Of a stretch of DNA of 64,000 nucleotides, positions 1 to 10,171 are shown piece by piece. The notes below the pieces were generated by a model. It saw nothing but the letters and a program-made list of their open reading frames with translations, searched no databases and had not been told where the DNA came from. Origin of the DNA: Pseudomonas saponiphila. GTDB lineage: Bacteria; Pseudomonadota; Gammaproteobacteria; Pseudomonadales; Pseudomonadaceae. Every line of letters begins with the position of its first letter. Positions within the stretch are counted from its first letter, which is position 1. Made by a program: the position numbers and the translations under genes. The stretch spans positions 4,236,501 to 4,300,500 of the forward strand of contig NZ_FNTJ01000001.1 of the NCBI RefSeq assembly GCF_900105185.1, in the 5' to 3' direction.

Positions 1-20
1 CATTGTTCACTGAATTTCAT
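1..20 (-). CDS. pheT: Phenylalanyl-tRNA synthetase beta subunit, first codons only
   Basis: The first six codons of a minus-strand gene enter the window at its left edge: an ATG at 18-20 (read in reverse) gives MKFSEQ, the usual start of bacterial PheT. It lies 35 nt downstream of pheS in the same direction, the standard pheST arrangement. PheT carries the editing domain of the alpha2-beta2 enzyme. Only the N-terminal tip is visible, so the identification rests mainly on position. Confidence 0.85.
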
Positions 21-55
21 CCTGCTCTCCTAATAGATTCGTTACGGACGCGCGA

Positions 56-1126
<1,071 letters not shown>

Positions 1127-1182
1127 ATGACGTTTAACACCAGAGCCCACGAAAGGTGAGCCCGGATGACTGTCGGGGGTAC

Positions 1183-1539
1183 TTAAGCCAAGGTGGCTTT
1201 AGCTTTCTCGACAATCGCAGCAAACGCCGCTTTTTCGTTCACTGCCAGATCAGCCAGAACCTTACGGTCGATCTCGATGGACGCTTTTTTCAGGCCAGCG
1301 ATCAAACGGCTGTAAGACAAACCGTTGGTACGAGCACCAGCGTTGATACGAGCGATCCACAGAGCGCGGAACTGACGTTTTTTCTGACGACGGTCACGGT
1401 AGGCGTATTGGCCTGCCTTGATTACCGCTTGCTTGGCAACACGGAATACGCGCGAGCGAGCGCCGTAGTAGCCTTTAGCAAGTTTCAGAATTTTTTTGTG
1501 ACGTTTACGGGCAATGACGCCACGCTTTACACGAGCCAT
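1183..1539 (-). CDS. rplT: 50S ribosomal protein L20
   Basis: L20 is a 118-residue, very basic protein that binds 23S rRNA early in large-subunit assembly. The start [19 protein letters not shown] and the downstream [17 protein letters not shown] block are family hallmarks. It is the third gene of infC-rpmI-rplT, 30 nt after rpmI. In other bacteria L20 represses translation of the rpmI-rplT mRNA. That is family knowledge, and I did not identify the operator structure here. Confidence 0.98.
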   Translation of the reverse strand: MARVKRGVIARKRHKKILKLAKGYYGARSRVFRVAKQAVIKAGQYAYRDRRQKKRQFRALWIARINAGARTNGLSYSRLIAGLKKASIEIDRKVLADLAVNEKAAFAAIVEKAKATLA

Positions 1540-1569
1540 GAGTTACTTCCTCTATTCTTGATCCAAAAA

Positions 1570-1764
1570 TTAACGAAGGCGCAGCATGCGCTCGACTTTT
1601 GCCACGTCAGACGGATGCAGCAAGCTGCTACCGCGCAGTTGACGCTTACGCTTGGTCGACATTTTGGTCAGGATGTGGCTCTTGAAAGCGTGCTTGTGCT
1701 TGATACCGTTAGCAGTTTTCAGAAACCGCTTAGCAGCACCACTTTTGGTTTTCATCTTTGGCAT
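1570..1764 (-). CDS. rpmI: 50S ribosomal protein L35
   Basis: L35 is a small basic large-subunit protein (64 residues, family-typical length). It starts [20 protein letters not shown] and ends [17 protein letters not shown], both conserved. It lies between infC and rplT in the conserved IF3-L35-L20 operon, with about 60 nt to infC and 30 nt to rplT. Confidence 0.98.
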   Translation of the reverse strand: MPKMKTKSGAAKRFLKTANGIKHKHAFKSHILTKMSTKRKRQLRGSSLLHPSDVAKVERMLRLR

Positions 1765-1824
1765 GTTCGGATACTCCGCATTCAGTTGATAAACATAATC
1801 AGAAGGCCTGCCGTGCCCTGTTGA

Positions 1825-2373
1825 TTACTTCTTCTTTTTCGGGGCGATGACCATGATCAGCTGGCGTCCTTCCATCTTAGGATGCTGTTCGACCGAACCG
1901 TACTCTTGCAGGTCAGCTTCAACCCGCTTGAGGAGTTCCATCCCCAGCTCCTGGTGGGCCATCTCACGGCCGCGGAATCGCAAGGATACCTTGGCCCTGT
2001 CCCCGTCACTCAGGAAACGTACCAGGTTGCGCAGTTTTACCTGGTAATCCCCTTCCTCCGTCCCTGGACGAAACTTGATTTCTTTAACCTGAATCTGCTT
2101 CTGGTTCTTCTTCGCAGCGGCAATCTGCTTCTTCTTCTCGAAGATCGACTTGCCGTAATCCATCACCCGGCAAACAGGTGGGACTGCGTCGGCGGAAATT
2201 TCCACCAGATCCAGCTTGGCTTCTTCAGCTATACGAAGCGCTTCATCAATCGAGACGATGCCAATCTGCTCGCCGTCAGCGCCAATTAACCGAACCTCGC
2301 GTGCCGAGATATTCTCGTTGATCGGGGCTTTCGGTGCAGCTCGTTTATCTTGTCTCATATCACGCTTAATAAT
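1825..2373 (-). CDS. infC: Translation initiation factor IF-3 with AUU start
   Basis: IF3 binds the 30S subunit and proofreads start-codon selection. The N-domain, linker and C-domain are present, ending in the lysine-rich IAPKKKK. The first in-frame ATG is at 2358, but upstream codons encode IIKRD in frame with no ATG, GTG or TTG. An ATT triplet run (2368-2376) follows a GGAG at 2379-2382. I place the start at the middle ATT (2373); 2370 or 2376 are alternatives. AUU starts on infC are a known family trait that lets IF3 repress its own translation. The start is adjacent to the thrS stop, implying co-transcription. Confidence 0.93.
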
Positions 2374-2375
2374 AA

Positions 2376-4298
2376 TTACTCCGAATCTTGGCGACCACGC
2401 CGGGAAACCGCTTGTGCGAGGAACGCCGAGAATTGGTCCACAGGCATCGAGCCCAGGTCTTCACCTTCACGGGTACGCACAGCGACAGTCTGCATCTCGA
2501 CCTCCCGATCTCCAATAACCAAGAGATAGGGAACCTTGAGCAAAGTATGCTCGCGGATTTTAAAGCCGATCTTTTCATTTCTCAAGTCGGACTTGGCACG
2601 AAATCCGCTTTGATTGAGTGTTTTTTCCACTTCAAGGGCAAAATCTGCCTGTTTATCAGTGATATTCATCACCACGGCCTGAGTCGGAGCCAGCCACGCA
2701 GGGAACGCACCCTCGTAATGCTCGATCAGAATCCCGACAAAACGCTCGAAGGAACCAAGGATAGCCCGGTGCAGCATCACCGGATGCTTACGGCTATTGT
2801 CTTCGGAAACGTATTCAGCGCCCAAACGAATAGGCAGGTTGAAGTCAAGCTGCAAGGTACCGCACTGCCAGACACGCCCCAAGCAGTCCTTCAGCGAAAA
2901 CTCGATCTTCGGACCGTAGAACGCACCTTCGCCCGGTTGCAGGTCATACGGCAACCCAGCGCTATCCAAAGCGGCAGCCAAGGCATTTTCCGCGCGATCC
3001 CACAAGTCATCGGAACCCACGCGTTTTTCAGGACGAGTGGAGAGCTTCATTTCGATGTCTTTAAAGCCGAAGTCGGCATAGACATCCATGGTCAGCTTGA
3101 TGAAAGCAGCAGACTCGGCCTGCATCTGATCTTCGGTGCAGAAGATGTGCGCATCGTCCTGAGTGAAGCCCCGTACGCGCATGATGCCGTGCAACGCACC
3201 TGACGGCTCGTTACGGTGGCAAGCTCCGAACTCGGCCAGGCGCATCGGCAGTTCGCGGTAGCTCTTCAACCCTTGATTGAACACCTGCACATGGCATGGG
3301 CAGTTCATTGGCTTGATTGCGTAGTCGCGGCTTTCCGACTCGGTGGTGAACATGTTCTCGGAATAGTTGGCCCAGTGCCCGGACTTTTCCCAAAGACTGC
3401 GATCGACCACTTGTGGCGTCTTGATTTCCAGGTAGCCGTTTTCACGCTGCACCTTGCGCATGTACTGCTCAAGCACCTGGTACAGAGTCCAGCCATTGGG
3501 ATGCCAGAACACCATGCCCGGTGCTTCTTCCTGGGTATGGAACAGACCCAGACGCTTGCCGATCTTGCGATGGTCGCGCTTTTCGGCCTCCTCGATACGC
3601 TGGATGTAGGCGGCGAGCTGCTTCTTGTCCGCCCAGGCAGTACCGTAGACCCGCTGCAACTGCTCGTTCTTAGCGTCACCGCGCCAGTAGGCGCCCGAAA
3701 GCTTGGTCAGCTTGAAGGATTTCAGGAAGCGCGTGTTCGGCACGTGCGGGCCGCGGCACATGTCGACATATTCTTCGTGATAGTACAGGCCCATTGCCTG
3801 CTCATTCGGCATGTCCTCAACTAGGCGCAACTTGTAGTCTTCGCCGCGGGACTTGAACACTTCGATGACTTCGGCTCGCGGCGTAACCTTCTTGATCACG
3901 TCGTAGTCTTTCTCGATCAACTGCTGCATGCGCTGTTCGATGGCGGCCATGTCCTCGGGCGTGAAAGGACGCTCGTAGGCAATGTCGTAATAGAAGCCTT
4001 CATCGATGACCGGACCGATGACCATCTTGGCAGTCGGATACAACTGCTTGACGGCATGCCCCACCAAGTGGGCGCAAGAGTGGCGAATGATCTCCAGCCC
4101 CTCTTCGTCCTTTGGCGTGATGATTTGCAAGGTTGCATCGCCGTCGATCACATCACAGGCGTCGACGAGTTTGCCGTTGACCTTACCGGCCAAGGTGGCC
4201 TTGGCCAAACCGGCACCGATGGATGCGGCGACCTCAGCTACGGAAACCGGGTGATCGAATGAACGTTGACTGCCGTCGGGAAGAGTAATAGTGGGCAT
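2376..4298 (-). CDS. thrS: Threonyl-tRNA synthetase
   Basis: ThrS charges tRNA-Thr and edits mis-charged Ser-tRNA. The 640-residue protein has an N-terminal TGS domain (about 1-60), a second additional (editing) domain with [10 protein letters not shown] and CRGPHVPNT metal-site motifs, a class II core with a [12 protein letters not shown] motif, and a C-terminal anticodon-binding domain. I chose the ATG at 4298 ([11 protein letters not shown]) because AGGAGG lies 5 nt upstream. A longer frame to 4331 has no such site. It is the first gene of the minus-strand translation operon. Confidence 0.98.
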
Positions 4299-4684
4299 GG
4301 CGCCTCCTCTCCTAGTGGTGACCCCTACCAAAGGTCACGTGGGTTGGGATGAGCCAGTACGCGATTCAGTCCAGCCGTTCTGTAACAAACGCCTGCCTCA
4401 CAGTGGCAAGAGCCTTGCGGCCAACCGGAAAACCGAACCAGAGTGACTGGGGTTCACATCAAAAATTAATGAGGCATAGACTGCAAGGGAAGTGAGATAC
4501 CCAAAGCTTGAAAACACCCAAGCCGGGCATGCTAGCACAGATAAATCCCAGCATCGCGCAGCATGTTTCACGCCCGCCACTTTCCGGCCTTTTGTTGGCA
4601 GGAAAGTGAACTTGCGATGTACGCCGAGCCTCAAATACATCGAGAATCGTCGTCCTAGCCATCGACCTCAGGAGAACCCGCCCC
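4299..4684. other. Intergenic region upstream of thrS, no gene seen
   Basis: This divergent gap of about 386 bases separates thrS (minus) from a small secreted-protein gene (plus). It should hold both promoters. ORFs here lack ribosome binding sites and recognisable content. I saw no T-box-like element or tRNA-Thr mimic. Confidence 0.5.
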
Positions 4685-4984
4685 ATGCGCCTCACCCAAC
4701 TGTTCACCCTTGCCGCCCCGCTTGCCCTTCTTCTGCCGTTGAGCGCCCAAGCAGCCTGGCCTGCCGGAACTCGCGCCGACTACATGAAGGACTGCACCGC
4801 CGCAGCCAGCCAAAACATCGATGCCAAAAGCGCCGAAAAGCACTGCGCCTGCGGTGCAGACAAGCTGAATGAAAAATTCACCACCGAAGAAATCAAGGAA
4901 CTGATGAGCAAAACCAAGCAACCCAGCGCAGAACTCAGAACCCGAGCTCTGGACGCCATCGCTGCTTGCCGAGCGGTCAAATAA
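4685..4984 (+). CDS. Small secreted protein with conserved Cys residues, function unknown
   Basis: This 99-residue protein has a clear Sec signal peptide (MRLTQLFTL, a hydrophobic Ala/Leu stretch, then AQA before AWPAG). The mature part of about 75 residues is hydrophilic, with Cys in YMKDCT, HCACG and AACRA, suggesting a disulfide-stabilised periplasmic protein. AGGAG precedes the ATG. Similar small proteins occur in other pseudomonads to my recollection, but I know no function. It stands alone between thrS and the cold-shock gene. Confidence 0.75.
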   Translation: MRLTQLFTLAAPLALLLPLSAQAAWPAGTRADYMKDCTAAASQNIDAKSAEKHCACGADKLNEKFTTEEIKELMSKTKQPSAELRTRALDAIAACRAVK

Positions 4985-5276
4985 CTCGCCCGCGCCGGGA
5001 ATAGCCCGTATCCAGACCATTCAACGAGCTTGAAACGCGGCTTTTTTCACAATTTACACAGCTTTTACGGGTTTTTTTATCGCCATTTGTTTTCTGCAAA
5101 AGCCGCTTAAACCGCGGCCTGCAGCCAACTCGGAGAGCAAAATACGACGGCACACCAGGCAAAGAACTCCTACAGGGGGCTCCCAAGTCGAACATTTCGA
5201 CTATGATAGCTCGGTGTGCCCAGTTGGCCTGAGCAGCACAGTACTACTGAAAATATATGTTTCTTGGAGATACACC

Positions 5277-5489
5277 ATGTCTAATCGCCAAACCGGCACC
5301 GTAAAATGGTTCAACGATGAAAAAGGCTTCGGCTTCATCACTCCTCAAGGTGGCGGTGACGACCTGTTCGTACACTTCAAAGCTATTGAAAGCGACGGTT
5401 TCAAAAGCCTGAAAGAAGGCCAAACCGTTTCCTTCGTGGCTGAGAAAGGCCAAAAGGGTATGCAAGCTGCACAAGTTCGTCCTGAGTAA
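5277..5489 (+). CDS. cspA: Cold-shock domain protein (CspA/CapB type)
   Basis: This 70-residue single cold-shock domain protein acts as an RNA chaperone. RNP1 (KGFGFI) and RNP2 (DLFVHF) are intact. I chose the ATG at 5277 ([13 protein letters not shown]), preceded by TTGGAG, over a longer frame from 5214 that adds unconserved residues. The roughly 290-nt gap upstream could contain the long 5' UTR typical of cold-shock genes. The gene ends at a strong intrinsic terminator. Which Pseudomonas csp paralogue this is cannot be settled from the sequence alone. Confidence 0.95.
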   Translation: MSNRQTGTVKWFNDEKGFGFITPQGGGDDLFVHFKAIESDGFKSLKEGQTVSFVAEKGQKGMQAAQVRPE

Positions 5490-5503
5490 TTTCTCAGCGA
5501 GCT

Positions 5504-5535
5504 AAAAAAACCCCGTACATGTGACGGGGTTTTTT
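5504..5535 (+). terminator. Intrinsic terminator of the cold-shock gene
   Basis: Stem CCCCGT (5511-5516) pairs with ACGGGG (5524-5529) over a 7-nt loop. The flanking A7 and T6 tracts extend the stem and make it usable from both strands, so it may also serve the converging lipoprotein gene at 5556-5867. Confidence 0.92.
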
Positions 5536-5555
5536 GTGGGCGGGTAAAAAGCTAC

Positions 5556-5867
5556 TCAGCCACAGTTGACTCGATTCACCACCAGGCTGGCGTCCGTGTT
5601 GAGATTCAAGCGGTCGGAACGGTATTCCAGGGTGATCATGTCGTTAGGCTTGAGGAAGCGCGCATATTGCGCCCCAGAACGACTACGAGCCTGCTCCAGC
5701 AACTCTGGAGAAGCCTTCTTGCCGATGGCGAATTCAGCAGCCGATGCTTCACAACGCGTGTGCCCGGACTCAGAGGCTACGGGTTCCTTTGTCGACCCGG
5801 CGGTGCTGCATCCACTGAGGACAACGGCGGCCAACAAGGTTCCGAATGAAGCGAGCTTCCAAGGCAT
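5556..5867 (-). CDS. Lipoprotein of the peptidase-inhibitor I78 type
   Basis: This 103-residue protein has a lipoprotein signal peptide with lipobox LSGC (Cys20). The remaining part begins at TRCEASAAEFAIGKKAS and ends YRSDRLNLNTDASLVVNRVNCG. A Cys near the start, a G-K-A-S turn, a middle ML-PG/ND-M-T strand and an R-L-N ... R-V-x-C-G end are features I associate with inhibitor family I78 of serine proteases. Location would be the membrane-anchored periplasm. It is monocistronic, converging on the cold-shock gene. The family call is from motif memory. Confidence 0.75.
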   Translation of the reverse strand: MPWKLASFGTLLAAVVLSGCSTAGSTKEPVASESGHTRCEASAAEFAIGKKASPELLEQARSRSGAQYARFLKPNDMITLEYRSDRLNLNTDASLVVNRVNCG

Positions 5868-6029
5868 GAAGCCTCCTTTTCAAAATTAAGCAGAGTTCGT
5901 GCGACAGTCGATTTTGCGTTTGGTTTCAAAAACCAATGGCCTTTTGCCCTGCCCCACAGCTGGCGGACAAGTCTGCCTCAGCCATCGATCCACTTTCACA
6001 GGACAATCGTCACCGAATATGAACGGCAC

Positions 6030-6500
6030 TCAATAGATGTCGATATAGTCAAACGCCGGCTTCGGCCAGTTCTGCTTGAGCGCATTGAAAATCTGCATCA
6101 CCCAGACCTCATCGCTGGCCGCCACGTTACCAACATAACCGGATCCCGCCGCCCAGGTTTCCAGGCGAAACAACAAGCCCTCGATCTCGGCACCGCCCAC
6201 GACTCCCGAAGAAATGTAGGCCATTCCACCCTTGGTGACACGTAACTGGGTATGCACGCTATCACTGGCCGAAGCCAGAAGCTGACGCACCGCCTCCAGG
6301 GTCAGGGCATCAGGCTGGTTCAAATCGATTTGCACGGTGGCTTCCTTGAGCGCAGGAAAAGCGCCAGTGTCGCACAGCACCTGCCTGATGCCTAAGTCGC
6401 AGTGCCAAATGCCCGGCAACATGGTTAACTCTGCGCCGTAGTAAACACCTGCCCAGGCCTGACCTGAGGCCCGCCTTATCCGAATTCGTGAGACCTTCAT
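6030..6500 (-). CDS. Hypothetical protein, starting codon overlaps a divergent gene
   Basis: I do not recognise this protein. From the ATG at 6500 it has 156 residues, beginning MKVSRIRIRRASGQ and ending FDYIDIY, with no signal peptide or membrane segment and mixed alpha/beta composition. A longer frame goes up to a TTG at 6536. The ATG at 6500 shares two bases with the ATG of the divergent gene at 6499. Neither start has a strong Shine-Dalgarno, so the true start is uncertain. Confidence 0.6.
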   Translation of the reverse strand: MKVSRIRIRRASGQAWAGVYYGAELTMLPGIWHCDLGIRQVLCDTGAFPALKEATVQIDLNQPDALTLEAVRQLLASASDSVHTQLRVTKGGMAYISSGVVGGAEIEGLLFRLETWAAGSGYVGNVAASDEVWVMQIFNALKQNWPKPAFDYIDIY

Positions 6501-6711
6501 GGCTACCGTGAGTATTGACGCCGACATCAAAGCCAAATGGCCCCAGGGCCAGTGCTCCTATAGCCCGGGAAGCCCGGAAGAGTTGGCAATCATTGGCATA
6601 GATCTGCTGGTCAAGGAGCTGGGAACCCAGTCAGCCCGTGCATTCATCGAGCAGGTATTCGAGAAATACCCAGCCGACCACTTGGGCGCCCAGGACCCGG
6701 AACGGGAATAG
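6499..6711 (+). CDS. Small conserved hypothetical protein
   Basis: This 70-residue acidic protein (MATVSIDADIKAKWPQGQC...) has no signal peptide. The PEELAIIGIDLLVKELG and FIEQVFEKYPADHLGA segments look like two amphipathic helices. I recall near-identical small proteins in other fluorescent pseudomonads but no assigned function. It diverges from the gene at 6030-6500 and ends just before a bidirectional terminator shared with the nucleoside hydrolase. Confidence 0.7.
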   Translation: MATVSIDADIKAKWPQGQCSYSPGSPEELAIIGIDLLVKELGTQSARAFIEQVFEKYPADHLGAQDPERE

Positions 6712-6713
6712 CA

Positions 6714-6736
6714 CCCCGCAGGTCGTGCCTGCGGGG
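6714..6736. terminator. Bidirectional hairpin between convergent genes
   Basis: A perfect 9-bp stem (6714-6722 with 6728-6736, CCCCGCAGG/CCTGCGGGG) and a 5-nt loop lie between the stop of the plus-strand small gene and the stop of the minus-strand nucleoside hydrolase. There is no long T tract on either side. Confidence 0.7.
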
Positions 6737-6742
6737 CGCGAC

Positions 6743-7771
6743 TTACTTGAGACGGGCCAGACGCTCGGTGAGCAGATCGAAGAAGCCCTGAGCATCGCCA
6801 TTCTCAACCCAGAACACGTTCTTTTCCTGCTTCAGGCCGTCGTACCAGTCGACGATGGTCTGGCCGAAGGTCGGCCCTTCGCGACTGTCGACGACCATGT
6901 TGGCCTGGCGCCCGGTGAACAACTCGGGCTTCAGGAGGTAAGCGATCACGGTAGCGTCATGTACCGGGCCACCAGGAATCCCGTAGTGCTCCATATCCCC
7001 CTTGACGTACTCGTTGAGGATATCCCCCACCACTTTGCTGGCATTGTTGTTCAGGGTCGCGATCTTCTGCAGACGCGCATCGCTGGTCAGCACCTTGTGC
7101 GTCACATCCAAGGGCAAGTAGGTCAACTTGACGCCACTCTTGAGCACCACTTCCGCGGCCTGCGGATCGGCGAACAGGTTGAACTCGGCCACCGGCGTGA
7201 TGTTGCCGCCATTGAAATGGGCACCGCCCATGACCACCACCTCCTTGATGCCTTGGGTGATATCCGGAGCCTGGATCAGCGCCAGCGCCAGGTTGGTCTG
7301 CGGACCGAGCATGGCGATGGTGATGCTGTGGGGCTTGGCTGCACGCAGGGTGTCGATCAGGTAGTTCACCGCATTGCCCTTGGCCAGAGGCGCCTTGGGC
7401 TCATGCACGGCCACCCCGGAGATGCCCTCCTTGCCGTGGATATTCTCGGCGTAGATCGGCGTGCGCAGCAGTGGCTTGGGCGCCCCGGCATAGACCGGCA
7501 CTTCATCACGCCCCGCCCACTCACGAGCCAGTCGGGCATTGCGTGAGGTCTTGTCCAGGCGCACGTTGCCCGCCACCGTGGTCAAGGCACGGATGTGCAG
7601 TTCTTCGGGCGAGGCCAGGGCGAACAGCAGGGCCACCACATCGTCGGCCCCCGGATCGGTATCGATGATCAGATCGATTTTTTCCGCCGCCTGAGCGCCG
7701 GTAGCAGTGAGCAGAGACAAAAGCAGCAGACTCCGGAACCAGTGATTGAATAGCTGAGCATAGCGGTGCAT
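6743..7771 (-). CDS. Secreted nucleoside hydrolase at the end of the ribose operon
   Basis: This inosine/uridine-preferring nucleoside hydrolase homologue (342 residues) would cleave nucleosides to base plus ribose. The Asp cluster DTDPGADDVVALL at about residue 37 is the calcium/ribose site of the family, and PVAEFNLFADPQAA is the second conserved block. Unlike cytosolic relatives it carries a signal peptide (FRSLLLLSLLTATGAQAA), so it should act in the periplasm. It is the last gene after rbsD (31 nt), suggesting it releases ribose for RbsB to capture. Substrate preference is not evident. Confidence 0.93.
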   Translation of the reverse strand: MHRYAQLFNHWFRSLLLLSLLTATGAQAAEKIDLIIDTDPGADDVVALLFALASPEELHIRALTTVAGNVRLDKTSRNARLAREWAGRDEVPVYAGAPKPLLRTPIYAENIHGKEGISGVAVHEPKAPLAKGNAVNYLIDTLRAAKPHSITIAMLGPQTNLALALIQAPDITQGIKEVVVMGGAHFNGGNITPVAEFNLFADPQAAEVVLKSGVKLTYLPLDVTHKVLTSDARLQKIATLNNNASKVVGDILNEYVKGDMEHYGIPGGPVHDATVIAYLLKPELFTGRQANMVVDSREGPTFGQTIVDWYDGLKQEKNVFWVENGDAQGFFDLLTERLARLK

Positions 7772-7802
7772 GGCGCACTCCTTGTGCAGGGTATGAAAAG
7801 GC

Positions 7803-8207
7803 CTAGAAAGTCACCCCGGCAACCAGGGCGATGTTGCAATAGGGCTGGCACTCTCCCGTGCGGACCACCGCCCGGGCCTGTCGGCAGAGCACCTTGAAAT
7901 CTTCGTGACTGAGCAGTTTGCGCGCCCCCAGCTGGCCATTGAGGTCCAGCTCATCGAGCCCCGACAGAGGCTGCGGCCGCTTGCGCAGAATCTCCTCGGC
8001 CAGCACATGACTCTCCACCTGCATCTCACTGAGCAGCACCTTCAGCGTGCCGAGAAAATCGGGAACGCCGTGGGTCAGGGCCAAGTCGATCAACTCGACG
8101 CCCGCAGGCACCGGCAGACCGGCATCACCAATCACCACGATGTCGCCGTGCCCCAGGGAGGCGATCAAGCGTGACAGGGCAATATTGAGCAAAGGGGTCT
8201 TTTTCAT
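7803..8207 (-). CDS. rbsD: D-ribose pyranase
   Basis: RbsD interconverts the beta-pyranose and furanose forms of ribose so that ribokinase gets its substrate. The 134-residue protein has the family length, the start [22 protein letters not shown] with its conserved His, and the C-terminal [17 protein letters not shown] segment. Its ATG overlaps the rbsK stop by 4 bases (translational coupling). Confidence 0.97.
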   Translation of the reverse strand: MKKTPLLNIALSRLIASLGHGDIVVIGDAGLPVPAGVELIDLALTHGVPDFLGTLKVLLSEMQVESHVLAEEILRKRPQPLSGLDELDLNGQLGARKLLSHEDFKVLCRQARAVVRTGECQPYCNIALVAGVTF

Positions 8208-9121
8208 GAGGGTGCAAACGCCTGAACGTCGGACAGCATGGGAATGGAAGGTTGTGCGCCAGCCCGGGTCACCGACAACGCCGCGGCGACCTGACCAAAG
8301 CGGATCGCTTCGACCTCGCTCTTGCCGGCAGCCAGAGCCGCGGCAAAACCACCGACAAAGGTGTCTCCCGCCGCGGTAGTGTCGACGGCCTTGACCTTGG
8401 GTGCCGGGAAATACTCACAGCTGTGGCCATCGGCAAACAGCAAGCCTTGCGCCCCCAGGGTAATGATGACCTTGCCGGCGCCAGCGGCGATCAAACGACC
8501 GGCCGCCACCTCGGCGCTCTCCAGGGAGTCCACGGTCACCCCACTGAGCGCCGAAGCCTCGCTTTCATTGGGAATCAGGTAATCGATAGAGCCATACCAC
8601 TGGCCCGGCAGCGGCGCGCTGGCCGGCGCCGGATTGAGAATCACCGTCTTGCCCAGCTCGCGCCCGCGCTTGAGGGTGTAACCCACCGTCGCCATGGGCA
8701 CTTCCAGCTGGCAAATGATCACCTCAGCCTCCTGCAGCACCCGATCGAATCCTGCGACCTTCTCGGGACTGAGCAGACCATTGCCGCCAGCGACAATGAC
8801 AATCGCATTCTGACTGCTGTCATCCACCACGATCAGGGCCACGCCGCTGGAGCCCTCGACCACGCTGACAGCCTGGCAATCGATCTGCTCGGCGAGCAAG
8901 GCGCCACGCAGTTGCTCGCCATAGGCGTCAGCGCCGACACAGCCAACCATCGAGACCTGCGCCCCGAGCCGCGCCGCGGCTACCGCCTGATTGGCCCCCT
9001 TGCCACCGGATACCGTGGCGAAGGACTTGCCAATCAGCGTCTCGCCCCCGCGGGGCAGGCGCTCGGCCCGGGTGACCAGGTCCATGTTGAGGCTTCCCAC
9101 TACCACTACTTTTGCTGGCAT
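8204..9121 (-). CDS. rbsK: Ribokinase
   Basis: Ribokinase phosphorylates ribose to ribose-5-phosphate with ATP. PfkB-family signatures are clear: GSLNMDLV near the N-terminus, [15 protein letters not shown] (substrate lid region) and [12 protein letters not shown] with the catalytic Asp near the C-terminus. I prefer the ATG at 9121 ([10 protein letters not shown], 305 residues); an ATG at 9139 would add six residues. It follows rbsR closely and overlaps rbsD. Confidence 0.96.
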   Translation of the reverse strand: MPAKVVVVGSLNMDLVTRAERLPRGGETLIGKSFATVSGGKGANQAVAAARLGAQVSMVGCVGADAYGEQLRGALLAEQIDCQAVSVVEGSSGVALIVVDDSSQNAIVIVAGGNGLLSPEKVAGFDRVLQEAEVIICQLEVPMATVGYTLKRGRELGKTVILNPAPASAPLPGQWYGSIDYLIPNESEASALSGVTVDSLESAEVAAGRLIAAGAGKVIITLGAQGLLFADGHSCEYFPAPKVKAVDTTAAGDTFVGGFAAALAAGKSEVEAIRFGQVAAALSVTRAGAQPSIPMLSDVQAFAPS

Positions 9122-9145
9122 ACATCGATACTCAATCATTTGGGT

Positions 9146-10168
9146 TCAGCGGTATTCGGCAAAGGCACCGCCAAGCGGCGCCGTGGATTCCCGCAAGACA
9201 ATATTCGGCTTCACGATGCGCTGGTCGACCGGCAACTCCCGCGAGGCGATCCGGCGCAGCAGCAACTCTGCCGCAGTCTCGCCCAGCTGCAGGATCGACT
9301 GGCCGACCGTGGTCAGCGCCGGGTAGACATAGCGACTCATGAGAATGTCGTCGAAGCCAATCACCGAGAGCTGGCCGGGCACGCGGATATTGCGTTCCGC
9401 AGCCGCCCGCAGTACGCCGATGCCCATCATGTCGTTGCCAGCGAATATCGCGCTGGGCCGGCTGGGGCCATCGAGCAACTGTGCCGCCGCCAGATAACCA
9501 CCGGTGCTACTGAAATCACTTTCCAGAAGGCGCGAGGCCGGTACTGCAACCCCTGCTTCGTGCAACGCCTGATGAAAGCCCGCCAGACGCAACTGCGCCA
9601 CGCTGGTCTGGGCCGGCCCACCAATGCAGGCAATGTCGCGATGCCCCAGGTCCAACAGGTGCCGGGTCGCCAGGTAGGCACCGTATTGGTGGTCGATGCG
9701 CACCAGGTCGGCGTCCACGCCCTCCAGCCCGCGGTCGACGATCACCATCGGCGTGCGCACCCCGGCCAGGCCCTGGGCCAGGCCGCTGTCGCCTCCGGCG
9801 GAGGTCACGATCAAGCCGTCGATGCGTTTTTCCAGCAGCACCCGCAAGTAGTTGCGCTGCTTCTGCGGGTTGTCGTCGGAGTTGCAGAGAATCACGCAGT
9901 AGCCGTTGCGCTCGCAGTAGTCCTCGATCCCCCGCGCCAGCTCGGCAAAGTACGGGTTGAGGCTGTTGGGCACCAGCAAACCTATGGTGGCCGTGGTCTT
10001 GGCCTTCAGCGAACGCGCCACCGCGCTGGGTACATAATCCAGGCGCTTGATCGCCGCTTCGACCTTGACCCGAACCTCCTCGCTGACCGGGCGTGTCTTG
10101 TTCAGTACATGGGACACCGTGGTGTAGGAAATCCCCGCCAGCGCCGCCACATCCTTAATGGTTGCCAT
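9146..10168 (-). CDS. rbsR: LacI-family ribose operon repressor
   Basis: The 340-residue regulator has an N-terminal helix-turn-helix (TIKDVAALAGISYTTVSHVLN) and hinge helix (SAVARSLKAKTT), followed by a periplasmic-binding-protein-like ligand domain. It sits inside the operon between rbsC and rbsK, so it would be co-expressed with the genes it controls. The likely operator is the CGCAAACGTTTGCG palindrome upstream of rbsB, a LacI-family-type site. The effector is presumably ribose by context. Confidence 0.95.
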   Translation of the reverse strand: MATIKDVAALAGISYTTVSHVLNKTRPVSEEVRVKVEAAIKRLDYVPSAVARSLKAKTTATIGLLVPNSLNPYFAELARGIEDYCERNGYCVILCNSDDNPQKQRNYLRVLLEKRIDGLIVTSAGGDSGLAQGLAGVRTPMVIVDRGLEGVDADLVRIDHQYGAYLATRHLLDLGHRDIACIGGPAQTSVAQLRLAGFHQALHEAGVAVPASRLLESDFSSTGGYLAAAQLLDGPSRPSAIFAGNDMMGIGVLRAAAERNIRVPGQLSVIGFDDILMSRYVYPALTTVGQSILQLGETAAELLLRRIASRELPVDQRIVKPNIVLRESTAPLGGAFAEYR

Positions 10169-10171
10169 GAA

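Noticed and set aside
4299..4684. T-box or tRNA-like operator upstream of thrS
   Set aside because: No T-box consensus and no anticodon-arm mimic could be recognised.
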